Shown in pieces: positions 7,400-15,013 of a DNA stretch of 64,000 nucleotides (the stretch's first letter is position 1; the number at the start of each line of letters is the position of its first letter). Below the pieces are notes generated by a model. The model did not search any database. It was not told the origin of the DNA and saw only the letters and a list, made by a program, of their open reading frames with translations. The translations under genes and the position numbers were made by a program. The stretch lies in assembly GCF_013112245.1 (NCBI RefSeq), contig NZ_WVRN01000001.1, positions 624,501-688,500 on the forward strand. The letters are read 5' to 3'. The stretch comes from Ruegeria sp. HKCCD4315 (GTDB lineage Bacteria; Pseudomonadota; Alphaproteobacteria; Rhodobacterales; Rhodobacteraceae).

Positions 7400-7930
7400 A
7401 TGGACGCCTCATCTGCTTTTCAGGGCACGTTGCCTTTGACCTCTGATGCGTTGCTGGCGCAGCTGGATGATTGGGGTTTGGCCTATCGTCTTCATACACA
7501 TGTGCCGCTGCGCACGGTCGAGGACTCGAAAGCAGTCGAAGATCAGTTCATGGTTCCCGGCGAAAATGCGTTACGGGTTAAGAACCTGTATTTGCGCGAC
7601 AAGAAAAAGCGCAACTACTTAGTAACGCTCGAGCAGAACCGCGAAATCGATCTCAAGGCGCTGGGTGCGGAACTGGGTGTCGGAAACCTGTCTTTCGGGT
7701 CGGCAGACCGGCTGATGCAGAATCTCGGCATTCGTCCCGGGGCGGTCAGTCCGCTGGCGATGATCAACGGGGTTCAAAACAATGTCCGGTTCTTCATGGA
7801 CGCAGCGGCCAAGCAAGCCGAAGTGATCTACATGCATCCGCTGGTCAATGACCGCACGGTGGCCCTGAAGCGGGCCGACGTGATGGCCTTCTTTGATCAC
7901 ATCGGATGTGAGGTGACCTGGCTGCCCTGA
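7400..7930 (+). CDS. YbaK/ProX-type aminoacyl-tRNA editing protein
   Basis: A 176-residue free-standing editing domain that removes wrongly attached amino acids (typically Ala or Cys) from tRNA-Pro. The sequence has the YbaK/ProX layout: AYRLHTHVPLRTVEDSKAVE, the basic strand KNLYLRDKKKRNYLVTLE with a probable catalytic-region Lys, GNLSFGSADRLMQNLGIRPG and VSPLAMINGVQNNVRFFMD. The last stretch is typical of the PrdX/ProXp-ala branch. AAGGAG at 7388-7393 fixes the ATG at 7400 rather than an upstream in-frame start. The stop abuts the convergent racemase gene with no gap. Confidence in the family is high; the exact tRNA and amino acid are inferred. Confidence 0.88.
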   Translation: MDASSAFQGTLPLTSDALLAQLDDWGLAYRLHTHVPLRTVEDSKAVEDQFMVPGENALRVKNLYLRDKKKRNYLVTLEQNREIDLKALGAELGVGNLSFGSADRLMQNLGIRPGAVSPLAMINGVQNNVRFFMDAAAKQAEVIYMHPLVNDRTVALKRADVMAFFDHIGCEVTWLP

Positions 7931-8668
7931 TCACCCGAGCGCCTCTTTCAGCGCGGCAGAGACATGTGCGGCTGATGGGTTGACGAACAGGTGCCCTTCC
8001 GCCTCGAAAACCGGATCATCAAGATGAGCCGGAAACGCCAATGGCAGCTCGGTACAGGCCAACAGAATTGCCGTTCCGTTGGCTGCGTGTTTGTTGCAAA
8101 AAGCAAGCAATCTCGTACGCGCTGTATCGGACGCGCCGCCATAAAAGTCGCTGTCAATCATGGCCTGCATCTCGGTTATTTCAGGTTCGGGCAGGCGATT
8201 ATTTGCAGTGATACCCTCGGCAGCCAACCGATCTGCGTAGTTCGTGGCCTGCATCGTCACAGAAGTTCCCAAGACCAGAGCCTCGGATGCGCCGGTGCTC
8301 GCCGTGGCGTCGGCGGTTGCGTCAAAGATACTGAGAATAGGCATGGAAACGCCTTGCCGGATTGCGTGCAGCCGGGCGTGCGGCGTATTTGAGGCGATGA
8401 TTCCGAAGTCGCAGCCCGCGCGTTCCAAAGTCAGCAGAGCATCGCGGAACACGTTGTCAAATTCCGCCCAGCTTGCCTCATCGCCGGCAACGCCGCGCAA
8501 AGCGCGTGTCTTGGCCTGAGTGACGGATTCAATGGTTATCGGCGGGACTGGTAAAGGAGAGCTGTGACCCAGTTGCGCGAAGTGGCGCCCTGCGCCTTCC
8601 GCAATGGCCCGGTAATAATCGACGGTCGAAGCCCAGCCCACACCGCCCAGAATGCCGATTTTCTTCAT
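7931..8668 (-). CDS. Aspartate/glutamate racemase family protein, first catalytic Cys replaced by Ser
   Basis: A 245-residue member of the Asp/Glu/hydantoin racemase family, opening KKIGILGGVGWASTVDYYRA. Racemases of this fold use two cysteines. Here the C-terminal one is present in LLACTELPL (Cys about residue 205), but the N-terminal motif, usually CNT, reads GIIASNTPHARL, giving Ser about residue 92. The enzyme may therefore be a one-Cys variant with different stereochemistry or substrate. Ser-type members of this subfamily exist, so this need not be a defect. The gene stands alone between convergent proX-like and upstream azoR. Confidence 0.82.
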   Translation of the reverse strand: MKKIGILGGVGWASTVDYYRAIAEGAGRHFAQLGHSSPLPVPPITIESVTQAKTRALRGVAGDEASWAEFDNVFRDALLTLERAGCDFGIIASNTPHARLHAIRQGVSMPILSIFDATADATASTGASEALVLGTSVTMQATNYADRLAAEGITANNRLPEPEITEMQAMIDSDFYGGASDTARTRLLAFCNKHAANGTAILLACTELPLAFPAHLDDPVFEAEGHLFVNPSAAHVSAALKEALG

Positions 8669-8739
8669 AAGTAACGCCCAGCCTGCTCATTTGCATGAAC
8701 GGCAGACTGGACGTTTCTATTCTTTTTGACCAGAGCCAA

Positions 8740-9321
8740 TCAGGCTGCGAGCTCGGCAACGGCCTTGCGGGCGCTTTCCAATGCAGCTTCGGGGTTCACC
8801 GCCATCTGATCCGCAGCGATGACCTCTACGTCATGAATGCCGATAAAGCCCAGAACGTGGCGGGCATAGTTGGTGGCAAAATCCGCCTCGGACCCGACGG
8901 GGACACCACCAGAGGCAATCGCCAGAATGGCGCGTTTGCCTTCCAGCAAACCTTTGGGGCCGTTTTCAGTATAGGAAAAGGTCAAACCCGCGCGCGCAAC
9001 CAAGTCTACCCAGGCTTTGAATGCAGCAGGAACCGAAAAGTTGTAGATCGGAAGCCCAATGACGATGGTGTCAGCGTCTTGCAGTTCGGACACCAGTTCG
9101 TCGGACAGGGCCAGTCGGTCACGCTGTACATCGTCGCGCTGATCGGCCGGGGTGAAGTTGGCGGCGATCCAGTCCTCGGTCAAAAGCGGCAGGGGTGTGG
9201 CCAGGTCGCGGCGGATGATGCGCTCTGCACCCAGCTGCTGGACCACACGGCCCGACAGATCGCGGGTCGTCGAGTCTACGCGGCGGGCGGATGAGTCGAT
9301 GTGAAGGATAGTTTTGGGCAT
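8740..9321 (-). CDS. azoR: FMN-dependent NADH-azoreductase
   Basis: A 193-residue flavodoxin-fold quinone/azo reductase that binds FMN and takes electrons from NADH to reduce quinones, nitro compounds and azo dyes, thereby limiting quinone and thiol stress. Features are TILHIDSSARRVDSTTRDLS at the N-terminal FMN phosphate loop, IGLPIYNFSVPAAFKAWVD (about residues 88-106) and AIASGGVPVGSEADFATNY. Length matches AzoR/AcpD. It is divergent from a LysR-family gene (9442-10320), which is the usual arrangement for control by that regulator, and two inverted repeats lie between them. Confidence 0.92.
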   Translation of the reverse strand: MPKTILHIDSSARRVDSTTRDLSGRVVQQLGAERIIRRDLATPLPLLTEDWIAANFTPADQRDDVQRDRLALSDELVSELQDADTIVIGLPIYNFSVPAAFKAWVDLVARAGLTFSYTENGPKGLLEGKRAILAIASGGVPVGSEADFATNYARHVLGFIGIHDVEVIAADQMAVNPEAALESARKAVAELAA

Positions 9322-9361
9322 TGTTCAGGTCCTTTGGGTCAGGGAAATCTTGTCCTGCTCC

Positions 9362-9416
9362 CAATATGAATATTGCGTTTGTGAACAAAACTCGGATACA
9401 TCAACAGTTATTGTTG
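9362..9416. promoter_or_regulatory. Two inverted repeats between azoR and the LysR gene
   Basis: The 120-base divergent region holds CAATAT-GA-ATATTG (9362-9375) and CAACA-GTTAT-TGTTG (9402-9416). Both are perfect, and their centres are about 40 bases apart. They are candidate operators for the LysR regulator, which usually binds paired sites covering its own promoter and the target promoter. Confidence 0.45.
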
Positions 9417-9441
9417 GAAATTGCACAGTGACGTTATTACC

Positions 9442-10320
9442 ATGGACAATTGGGACGAAGTGAGGACCGCCTATCAGGTGGCGCGTATGGGGACAGTCAG
9501 CGGCGCGGCCGAGGTTCTTGGTGTTCACCACGCCACCGTGATCCGCCATATTGATGCGATCGAGGCTCGGCTGGGTGTAAAATTGTTCCAGCGTCACGCA
9601 CGCGGATACACACCGACCGAGGCGGGCGACGATCTGTTGCGCGTCGCACAGGCCACCGAAGATCAGTTCAACCAGCTTGTTGGTCGGATGAAGGGCCGGG
9701 GCGATGACGTTTCAGGCGAATTGGTGGTGACATCGCTTGGATCACTTGCGCCGTTGGTTGTGCCCACACTCACAGCGTTTCAAAAGATGCACCCGGATCT
9801 TATCGTGCGCTACCTGACCGGCGACCGGCTTTTCCGACTGGAATACGGCGAGGCGCATGTGGCGATCCGCGCGGGATCAGCCCCGGATCAGCCGGACAAC
9901 GTTGTACAACCATTTCGACAAGAAGAAGTGGGCCTTTACGCCAGCACCGCATATGTCGAACGCTTTGGTAAACCGTCAGGTATTGAGGATTTCGGCAACC
10001 ATCACTTCGTCAGTTCTGACGACGAAAGCAGCCGCGCGCCGTTCACCCGTTGGCTGCGTGCGACTGTTCCCGCGGGTCGCATAACCTTCCGCTGTACAAA
10101 CAACTTCTGTATGCGCGAGGCTGTCCTGGCCGGGGCGGGTATAGGTTTCATGGCCCGCTGGGAAGCGGCCCGCCACGACAATCTGGTCGAGGTGATGGAC
10201 CCGCTTCCTGAGTGGTTCGGGAACCTGTGGCTCGTGACCCACGTGGATTTACACCGCACTACCAAGGTGCAGGCGTTCCTCAGTTATCTCAAAGAAGAAG
10301 CCAAAGGTTGGCAGCCATGA
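9442..10320 (+). CDS. LysR-family transcriptional regulator divergent from azoR
   Basis: A 292-residue LysR regulator. The N-terminal winged helix is clear: WDEVRTAYQVARMGTVSGAA, then VLGVHHATVIRHIDAIEARL and LFQRHARGYTPTEAG; the effector domain starts at SGELVVTSLGSLAPLVVP. The start is ATG 9442 (MDNWDEVRT); a TTG at 9421 is possible but less likely. It is likely to control the divergent azoR and perhaps the DMT exporter, whose ATG overlaps its stop. The inducer is unknown, though oxidants or quinones would fit the neighbours. Confidence 0.9.
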   Translation: MDNWDEVRTAYQVARMGTVSGAAEVLGVHHATVIRHIDAIEARLGVKLFQRHARGYTPTEAGDDLLRVAQATEDQFNQLVGRMKGRGDDVSGELVVTSLGSLAPLVVPTLTAFQKMHPDLIVRYLTGDRLFRLEYGEAHVAIRAGSAPDQPDNVVQPFRQEEVGLYASTAYVERFGKPSGIEDFGNHHFVSSDDESSRAPFTRWLRATVPAGRITFRCTNNFCMREAVLAGAGIGFMARWEAARHDNLVEVMDPLPEWFGNLWLVTHVDLHRTTKVQAFLSYLKEEAKGWQP

Positions 10321-11231
10321 GCCCTCAGGCCCGTGGTCATCTGGCCATGCTGACCTTTTCAGCCCTTGTTGCGGGCAGCTTTTCGCTGGGATCCATGATC
10401 GCGAACGAGATTGCGCCTGCCGCGCTGAATGCAGTCCGATTTGCGATTGCCGCTGTGGTGATCGGCGTGGCGGCTTTGGCCACAACTGGTTTGCCGCGCA
10501 GCGCTGCGCAAGCCCCGTGGCGTTACCTGGTGTTAGGTGGGTTATTTGCCACCTATTTCGTCCTGATGTTCTACGGATTGCAAACTGCCCCACCGGTCAG
10601 CGCTGCTGCGGTGTTCACCCTTACACCGGTTGTTTCAGCGGTCGCGGGATGGGTTTTGTTACGACAGATCACCACGCCGCGTATGGCGCTGGCTTTAACC
10701 ATTGGGGCCGTAGGGGCACTTTGGGTGATCTTTCGAGCCGACTGGCAGATGTTCCGCGCCTTTGAGATAGGGGGTGGTGAGATCATCTATTTCTGGGGAT
10801 GTGTCGCCCACGCAATCTATACGCCGATGGTTCGCAAACTGAATCGTGGTGAACCGGCCGTGGTGTTCACCTTTGGCACTTTGGTCGCCGGATGCCTGCT
10901 TCTGACCGTGTTTGGTTGGTCTGATCTGAAGGCAACCCACTGGAGTGCGCTGCCGGCCATCGTTTGGATTGGTTTGCTTTACATCTCGTTCTTTGCAACG
11001 GCTGCCAGCTTTGTATTGGTGCAGTTCTCGTCTTTGAGGCTGCCGTCAGCGAAGGTCATGGCTTATACCTACTTGGTACCAAGTTGGGTAATTCTTTGGG
11101 AAATCGCTTTGGGCAAAGCTGTACCCACAGGCTTGATATTGGGCGGTGTTGCGCTGACAGTCATCGCTCTGCTGATGCTGTTGAAAGAGGAAGCGCCGCG
11201 TGCAATGCCGGTGCGAAGGACCGCAGAATAG
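10317..11231 (+). CDS. DMT-superfamily (EamA) permease
   Basis: A 304-residue inner-membrane protein with about ten transmembrane helices arranged as two EamA repeats. The first runs from MLTFSALVAGSFSLGSMIAN and includes YGLQTAPPVSAAAVFTLTPV; the second starts near EIIYFWGCVAHAIYTPM and includes LVQFSSLRLPSAKVMAYTYL. Such proteins usually export amino acids or metabolites. The ATG overlaps the LysR stop (ATGA), giving translational coupling, so the regulator may control it too. The C-terminus is basic and cytoplasmic (RAMPVRRTAE). Substrate unknown. Confidence 0.88.
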   Translation: MSPQARGHLAMLTFSALVAGSFSLGSMIANEIAPAALNAVRFAIAAVVIGVAALATTGLPRSAAQAPWRYLVLGGLFATYFVLMFYGLQTAPPVSAAAVFTLTPVVSAVAGWVLLRQITTPRMALALTIGAVGALWVIFRADWQMFRAFEIGGGEIIYFWGCVAHAIYTPMVRKLNRGEPAVVFTFGTLVAGCLLLTVFGWSDLKATHWSALPAIVWIGLLYISFFATAASFVLVQFSSLRLPSAKVMAYTYLVPSWVILWEIALGKAVPTGLILGGVALTVIALLMLLKEEAPRAMPVRRTAE

Positions 11232-11290
11232 CGCTGCACTTTCGCTAGAAGGTGCTTCCAGCCTCAAATGCATTCCAAATGTAGAATTTG

Positions 11291-11304
11291 TTGAGCCAGA
11301 TCAA
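11291..11304. promoter_or_regulatory. FNR-type (FnrL) box before the universal stress gene
   Basis: TTGAGCCAGATCAA matches the FNR consensus TTGAT-N4-ATCAA in nine of ten positions. It lies 53 bases before the universal stress protein start, a usual spacing for activation. FnrL controls low-oxygen genes in Rhodobacter and its relatives. Confidence 0.6.
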
Positions 11305-11357
11305 GGTTCGGGGCAGGTCCCTCCAATACACTGAGATTTAGGTGAGAGGAGGAGATT

Positions 11358-11771
11358 ATGTTTAAGCATATCATGCTGCCGATAGACCGGCACCTGCCGC
11401 CCGAAGTCCGTAAAGCTGCTGATATCGCGGCGCAAGTTGCGAAATGGCAAGGTGCTAAAATCACTCTGGTCAGCGTCACCGGCGCCCATTTGGGTGAATC
11501 CACAACAACCGAAGCCGAGATCGACAAGGATCTTGCGAAGTTTACTGAAACGCTCGCCGCCGAAAGCGGTGCTAAAGTTGCCACTCGCAAAATTCATTCT
11601 GTCGACGTCGCCGCCGAAGTGGACAGCGACCTGACCCGGGCCGCAGAAGAGCTGGGCGCTGATCTGATCATCGTGGGAACCCACGCTCCTCGGATCACCG
11701 ACTATATCTTTTCAAGTCACGCGGGTTATCTGGCCAAACATGCCAGCATGTCGGTTTTTGTGGTGCGTTAA
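11358..11771 (+). CDS. Universal stress protein (UspA family)
   Basis: A 137-residue single Usp domain. It begins MFKHIMLPIDRHLPPEV, in which the usual VPVDGS start is altered, and ends with DLIIVGTHAPRITDYIFSSH and SMSVFVVR. The ATP-binding members carry G-2x-G-9x-G(S/T); here GTHAPRITDYIFSSH lacks the second glycine, so ATP binding may be lost, as in UspA itself. A strong GAGAGGAGGAG site precedes the ATG. An FNR-type box at 11291-11304 suggests induction when oxygen falls. Its stop overlaps that of the convergent ArsR gene. Confidence 0.9.
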   Translation: MFKHIMLPIDRHLPPEVRKAADIAAQVAKWQGAKITLVSVTGAHLGESTTTEAEIDKDLAKFTETLAAESGAKVATRKIHSVDVAAEVDSDLTRAAEELGADLIIVGTHAPRITDYIFSSHAGYLAKHASMSVFVVR

Positions 11772-12103
11772 GCGTCGTCCGACGTCGGAAGCTCAACTTC
11801 CAAAAACCGTTCGAACGCGTCCAGATTGACGGGTTCGAATTGTCCGAACCCCTGCATCCAAACCGAAGCGGCGCGCAGGGCGTCGGGCTCCAGCTTGCAC
11901 CATTTCACCCGTCCGCGTTTTTCCTGAGAAATCAATCCGGCCTTGGTCAGGATAACCAAATGTTTTGAGATCGCGGCCAATGACATCTCAAAAGGTTCGG
12001 CGACATCTGTCACGGCCATGTCGTCCTCTAGCAGCATTGCCAGAATTGCACGGCGCGTGGGGTCGGCCAGGGCAGCAAACACAATGTCGAGCGGATCAGT
12101 CAT
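11768..12103 (-). CDS. ArsR/SmtB-family transcriptional regulator
   Basis: A 111-residue winged-helix repressor. It opens DIVFAALADPTRRAILAMLL, the family hallmark, with recognition helix MSLAAISKHLVILTKAGLI and wing SQEKRGRVKWCKLEPDAL. It lacks the CxC metal motif of SmtB, so it is more likely a non-metal member of the kind often paired with a SRPBCC (AHSA1) protein; no such partner is adjacent. The stop overlaps that of the convergent stress-protein gene. Its ligand and targets are unknown. Confidence 0.88.
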   Translation of the reverse strand: MTDPLDIVFAALADPTRRAILAMLLEDDMAVTDVAEPFEMSLAAISKHLVILTKAGLISQEKRGRVKWCKLEPDALRAASVWMQGFGQFEPVNLDAFERFLEVELPTSDDA

Positions 12104-12143
12104 TGCCCTGTCATAACCGCTTGGGGCAAGGGCGGAAAGGGCG

Positions 12144-12356
12144 TTACAGCATCGGATGGCGATAGTCGTAGGTGGGGAACCGCAGGTTTAGCTGCTCTGT
12201 CGCGCTTGCGGTCAGGCCGATGTCGCGGGCCATACGCGCGTTTGGGGGCAAAGGTGTCGCATTAGTACGAGAGCGCGAAGCTGGGCGACACTTCTGCAGT
12301 ATACGTTTAATAAACTGATGCGAAACTATGGAGAAACTTCTTTGAGTCTTTTCCAT
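12144..12356 (-). CDS. Small DUF1127-like protein (70 aa)
   Basis: I start at ATG 12356 because AAAGGAG sits seven bases upstream; a longer reading to 12410 would include that site. The product MEKTQRSFSIVSHQFIKRIL is basic and then carries PPNARMARDIGLTASATEQL, close to the DUF1127 signature (LSDRxLxDIGLTR). DUF1127 proteins are small, Arg-rich and often stress-linked. It is divergent from a LysR gene, with a perfect inverted repeat between them, so it may be its target. Family assignment is by motif only. Confidence 0.6.
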   Translation of the reverse strand: MEKTQRSFSIVSHQFIKRILQKCRPASRSRTNATPLPPNARMARDIGLTASATEQLNLRFPTYDYRHPML

Positions 12357-12433
12357 GATTGCTCCTTTGTCACTGTATTTACGAAAAAATGCGTGAATTC
12401 GAGCAGCCAATCAAAATCAATTACTTGACTTAT

Positions 12434-12454
12434 TATGTGCTAAAAAAGCACATA
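12434..12454. promoter_or_regulatory. Perfect inverted repeat (LysR-type operator) next to a LysR start
   Basis: TATGTGC-N7-GCACATA is a perfect 7-base inverted repeat with an A-rich spacer. It ends six bases before the LysR ATG at 12461 and lies about 80 bases from the divergent DUF1127-like gene. The position suggests self-repression together with control of the divergent gene. Confidence 0.6.
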
Positions 12455-12460
12455 TTTGGG

Positions 12461-13360
12461 ATGGCCCGTGTATTACCTCCACTGAACGCACTGAAAGCAT
12501 TTGAAGCGGCCGGACGGCACGAAAGCTTCAGCCGTGCAGCCGACGAGTTGAACGTCAGCCATTCGGCCATTAGCCGCCATGTGCGTGGGTTAGAGGACCG
12601 GCTTGGCGTCTCGTTGTTTCGGGATTTGCCCCGTGGGGTCGAACTGACCTTGGAAGGGCGAGGCTTGCTGTTGCGGGTGATGAGTGCGCTTGATGAAATC
12701 GCCGAGGCCACTGAGATCGTTCGTCAAAGGCCAGAAGGCACACTCACCATCAGTTGTGAGCCGCTGTTCGCCATGAAATACCTTATCCCCCGGCTGCCGG
12801 GTTTCTATTCAGCCTTCCCAGGGGTCCAGCTAAGGCTGGAGGCCTCACGCGCGCTGGCGGATGTCGAACGACATGATGCGGATCTGGCGATCCGGTTTGC
12901 GCATCGCGGTGTGCTGGATATTCCGTCCGACCTGATCAGTGATGAACCACTTTTTACCTATGCCACGCCGGATCTGAGGCCCGAGGGATGGGACAGCCCC
13001 GAACAGGTGCTGAACTATCGTTTGTATCGCGATCGGATCGGAGAAGTCTGGCCGCGCTGGGCAGAAGTGGCCGGGTTTGAAATGCCACAGTCCGGCATGA
13101 ACGGTTGGCGGATGGAAACGGATCTGTCTCTGACGGCAGCCGTTAGCGGGCTGGGCGTTTTTCTCGGATCAGAGGACTGCGTTCTGAGTGATCTGCAAGC
13201 TGGGCGCTTGATCCGGTGCTTTCCCATCGGATTCCGAGAGGGCAGTTTCCGGCTGGTTCTGGGCGCTGGTGCGGTGCGCCGCAGAACGGTACAGGCGTTC
13301 CGAACGTGGTTGCTGGATGAAAGTGCAAACCTGCGCGGCCAACCCATCCTGCGGGAATAA
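12461..13360 (+). CDS. LysR-family regulator, GcvA-like
   Basis: A 299-residue regulator starting MARVLPPLNALKAFEAAGRH, the typical GcvA-type opening. The helix-turn-helix covers SFSRAADELNVSHSAISRHV, and the effector domain starts at EGTLTISCEPLFAMKYLIP. GcvA-like proteins control diverse single genes, so no target is implied by family. It is divergent from the small DUF1127-like gene and has an inverted repeat directly before its start. A short weak hairpin (TCAAC/GTTGA, 13361-13376) follows the stop. ATG 12461 is favoured because the upstream reading is AT-rich and not like the family. Confidence 0.9.
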   Translation: MARVLPPLNALKAFEAAGRHESFSRAADELNVSHSAISRHVRGLEDRLGVSLFRDLPRGVELTLEGRGLLLRVMSALDEIAEATEIVRQRPEGTLTISCEPLFAMKYLIPRLPGFYSAFPGVQLRLEASRALADVERHDADLAIRFAHRGVLDIPSDLISDEPLFTYATPDLRPEGWDSPEQVLNYRLYRDRIGEVWPRWAEVAGFEMPQSGMNGWRMETDLSLTAAVSGLGVFLGSEDCVLSDLQAGRLIRCFPIGFREGSFRLVLGAGAVRRRTVQAFRTWLLDESANLRGQPILRE

Positions 13361-13501
13361 TCAACTCTTTGGTTGAATATGCAGATTCAATGCATTTTGA
13401 GGCTTCGGAAGGTTTCGGTGTCTCTCCGACATCATGTCGGTGTCGAAAAAGTAATTTAAAAACAATATCTTAAAATGCGTCAATCGGCGCGTTCAAGAGC
13501 G

Positions 13502-13530
13502 TTGACTCTGCGCCCGTCGCGCCTTAGCAC
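13502..13530 (+). promoter_or_regulatory. Possible promoter for the F0 ATP synthase operon
   Basis: TTGACT (13502-13507) and TAGCAC (13525-13530) are 17 bases apart, about 30 bases before atpI. The -35 is good and the -10 poor. The rest of the 200-base gap (13361-13560) is AT-rich, with only small hairpins. Confidence 0.35.
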
Positions 13531-13560
13531 CATGCCCAAGACTGTACGAGGGAAACGCCC

Positions 13561-13893
13561 GTGACCGATGACGACCAAAAGCAGCGTATGGCGCAGCTGG
13601 AGGCCAAGATCGAAGCGGCGAAAAAGGCCAAAGCGCCCAAGCCTCGTGCAGATGCTGACGTGTCCGGGGGCGAGCTTGCCTGGAGGATGGTCATCGAAAT
13701 GGTATCCGGTCTGGGGATCGGATTTGGCATCGGATACGGGCTGGACAGCCTGCTCGGGACGATCCCGATCTTTCTGGTGCTGTTCACATTGCTGGGCCTT
13801 GTCGCGGGCGTGAAGGTTATGCTCCGCAGCGCGAAGGAGGTTCAAGAGAAACAAACGGCGGCAACGGCTGCCGAGAAGGACGAGAGGGACTGA
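13561..13893 (+). CDS. atpI: ATP synthase protein I (AtpI)
   Basis: A 110-residue accessory protein thought to help assemble the c ring. It has a charged N-terminus rich in Lys and Ala, then [20 protein letters not shown] leading into two transmembrane helices (about 40-60 and 65-90), and a charged tail. It starts with GTG, preceded by GAGGGAAA. It opens the F0 operon, and atpB follows after two bases. The alphaproteobacterial AtpI form with the GxGxxxGYGLD loop is clear. Confidence 0.92.
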   Translation: MTDDDQKQRMAQLEAKIEAAKKAKAPKPRADADVSGGELAWRMVIEMVSGLGIGFGIGYGLDSLLGTIPIFLVLFTLLGLVAGVKVMLRSAKEVQEKQTAATAAEKDERD

Positions 13894-13895
13894 AC

Positions 13896-14654
13896 GTGGC
13901 AACTGAGACCACCGCAGCAGAAGGCAGCAGCCTGGTTTTCCACCCGATGGATCAGTTCATCGTGAAACCGTTGTTCGGCGACGGTGCGGTCGGCATGTTC
14001 ACTGTGACCAACGTGACCCTGTGGCTGTTCTTCGCGATCCTGGCGGTAATCGCCCTGCTGGTGCTGCCGACGTCCAAACGCGCGATTGTCCCCACGCGGA
14101 TGCAGTCTGTTGCAGAGCTGACTTATGGCTTCATCTACAAAATGCTGGAAGACATCTGCGGCAAGGAAGGCGTTAAGTTCTTCCCTTATGTCATGACTCT
14201 GTTCATGTTCATCGTCTGCGCGAACTTCCTGGGCCTGATCCCGACATCGTTCACCACCACATCGCATTTCGCCGTGACCATCCCGCTGGCGTTGGCCGTG
14301 TTCCTGACCGTGACGGTTCTGGGCTTCGTCAAAAACGGCGCCGCGTTCCTGGGTCTGTTCTGGGTGTCCAGCGCACCGATGGCACTGCGTCCGATCCTGG
14401 CGATCATCGAGCTGATCTCGTACTTCGTACGTCCTGTCAGCCACTCTATTCGTCTTGCCGGTAACGTCATGGCGGGCCACGCGGTTATCAAGGTTTTCGC
14501 AGGCTTTGCTGCGATTGCCGTGATCTCGCCCGTGTCCGTTCTGGCGATTACTGCAATGTATGGTCTTGAGGTCCTTGTGTCCTTCATTCAGGCCTACGTT
14601 TTCACCATTCTGACCTGTGTTTACCTGAAAGATGCGCTGCATCCTTCGCACTAA
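13896..14654 (+). CDS. atpB: F0F1 ATP synthase subunit a
   Basis: Subunit a forms the two proton half-channels against the c ring. The 252-residue protein opens with [15 protein letters not shown], has about six membrane helices, and carries the key arginine in [18 protein letters not shown], where Arg faces the c-ring glutamate. [11 protein letters not shown] and [18 protein letters not shown] are also family hallmarks. It starts with GTG two bases after atpI, preceded by GAGAGG. It is part of the F0 operon; the F1 genes are not in the window, as is common in this group. Confidence 0.97.
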   Translation: MATETTAAEGSSLVFHPMDQFIVKPLFGDGAVGMFTVTNVTLWLFFAILAVIALLVLPTSKRAIVPTRMQSVAELTYGFIYKMLEDICGKEGVKFFPYVMTLFMFIVCANFLGLIPTSFTTTSHFAVTIPLALAVFLTVTVLGFVKNGAAFLGLFWVSSAPMALRPILAIIELISYFVRPVSHSIRLAGNVMAGHAVIKVFAGFAAIAVISPVSVLAITAMYGLEVLVSFIQAYVFTILTCVYLKDALHPSH

Positions 14655-14702
14655 GGTCCGATACCCAAACATCGAAACTTCCAATTCGTAAGGAGATACA
14701 TC

Positions 14703-14927
14703 ATGGAAGGCGATCTCGCACACATCGGCGCAGGCCTGGCAGCAATCGGTTCCGGCGCAGCCGCAATCGGGGTGGGCAACGTTGCAGGCAACTTCCTGGC
14801 CGGCGCCCTGCGCAACCCTTCGGCGGCTGCTTCGCAGACCGCAACCCTCTTCATCGGTATCGCGTTCGCAGAAGCCCTGGGGATCTTCGCATTCCTGGTC
14901 TCGCTGCTGCTGATGTTCGCCGTCTAA
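14703..14927 (+). CDS. atpE: F0F1 ATP synthase subunit c
   Basis: The 74-residue proteolipid of the rotor ring. Helix 1 contains the glycine-rich [18 protein letters not shown], the loop RNPSAA is normal, and helix 2 carries the proton-binding glutamate in [16 protein letters not shown] (Glu about residue 59), not Asp as in E. coli. AAGGAGA precedes the ATG. A strong hairpin downstream (14952-14982) separates it from the b' gene and may favour higher c-subunit output, since many copies per complex are needed. A sodium-type site is not suggested. Confidence 0.97.
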   Translation: MEGDLAHIGAGLAAIGSGAAAIGVGNVAGNFLAGALRNPSAAASQTATLFIGIAFAEALGIFAFLVSLLLMFAV

Positions 14928-14951
14928 TCTGCGGAACCTGATCCTTACGCG

Positions 14952-14982
14952 CAGGTGGGCCCAAGCCATAGCGGCCCACCTG
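14952..14982 (+). terminator. Hairpin after atpE (attenuator or mRNA-stability element)
   Basis: CAGGTGGGC (14952-14960) pairs perfectly with GCCCACCTG (14974-14982) over a 13-base loop. It is followed by TTGTAAAG rather than a run of T. It may cause partial termination or protect the atpE end of the mRNA. Confidence 0.5.
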
Positions 14983-15013
14983 TTGTAAAGACAACGTTCC
15001 GACGGAGGACATC

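Noticed and set aside
13450..13475. Possible CtrA site in TTTAAAAACAATATCTTAAA
   Set aside because: The two TTAA elements are 10 bases apart, not seven.
13842..14969. Minus-strand open frame of 375 codons across atpB and atpE
   Set aside because: Antisense to two highly conserved ATP synthase genes; product is His/Gln/Arg-rich with no fold-like pattern.
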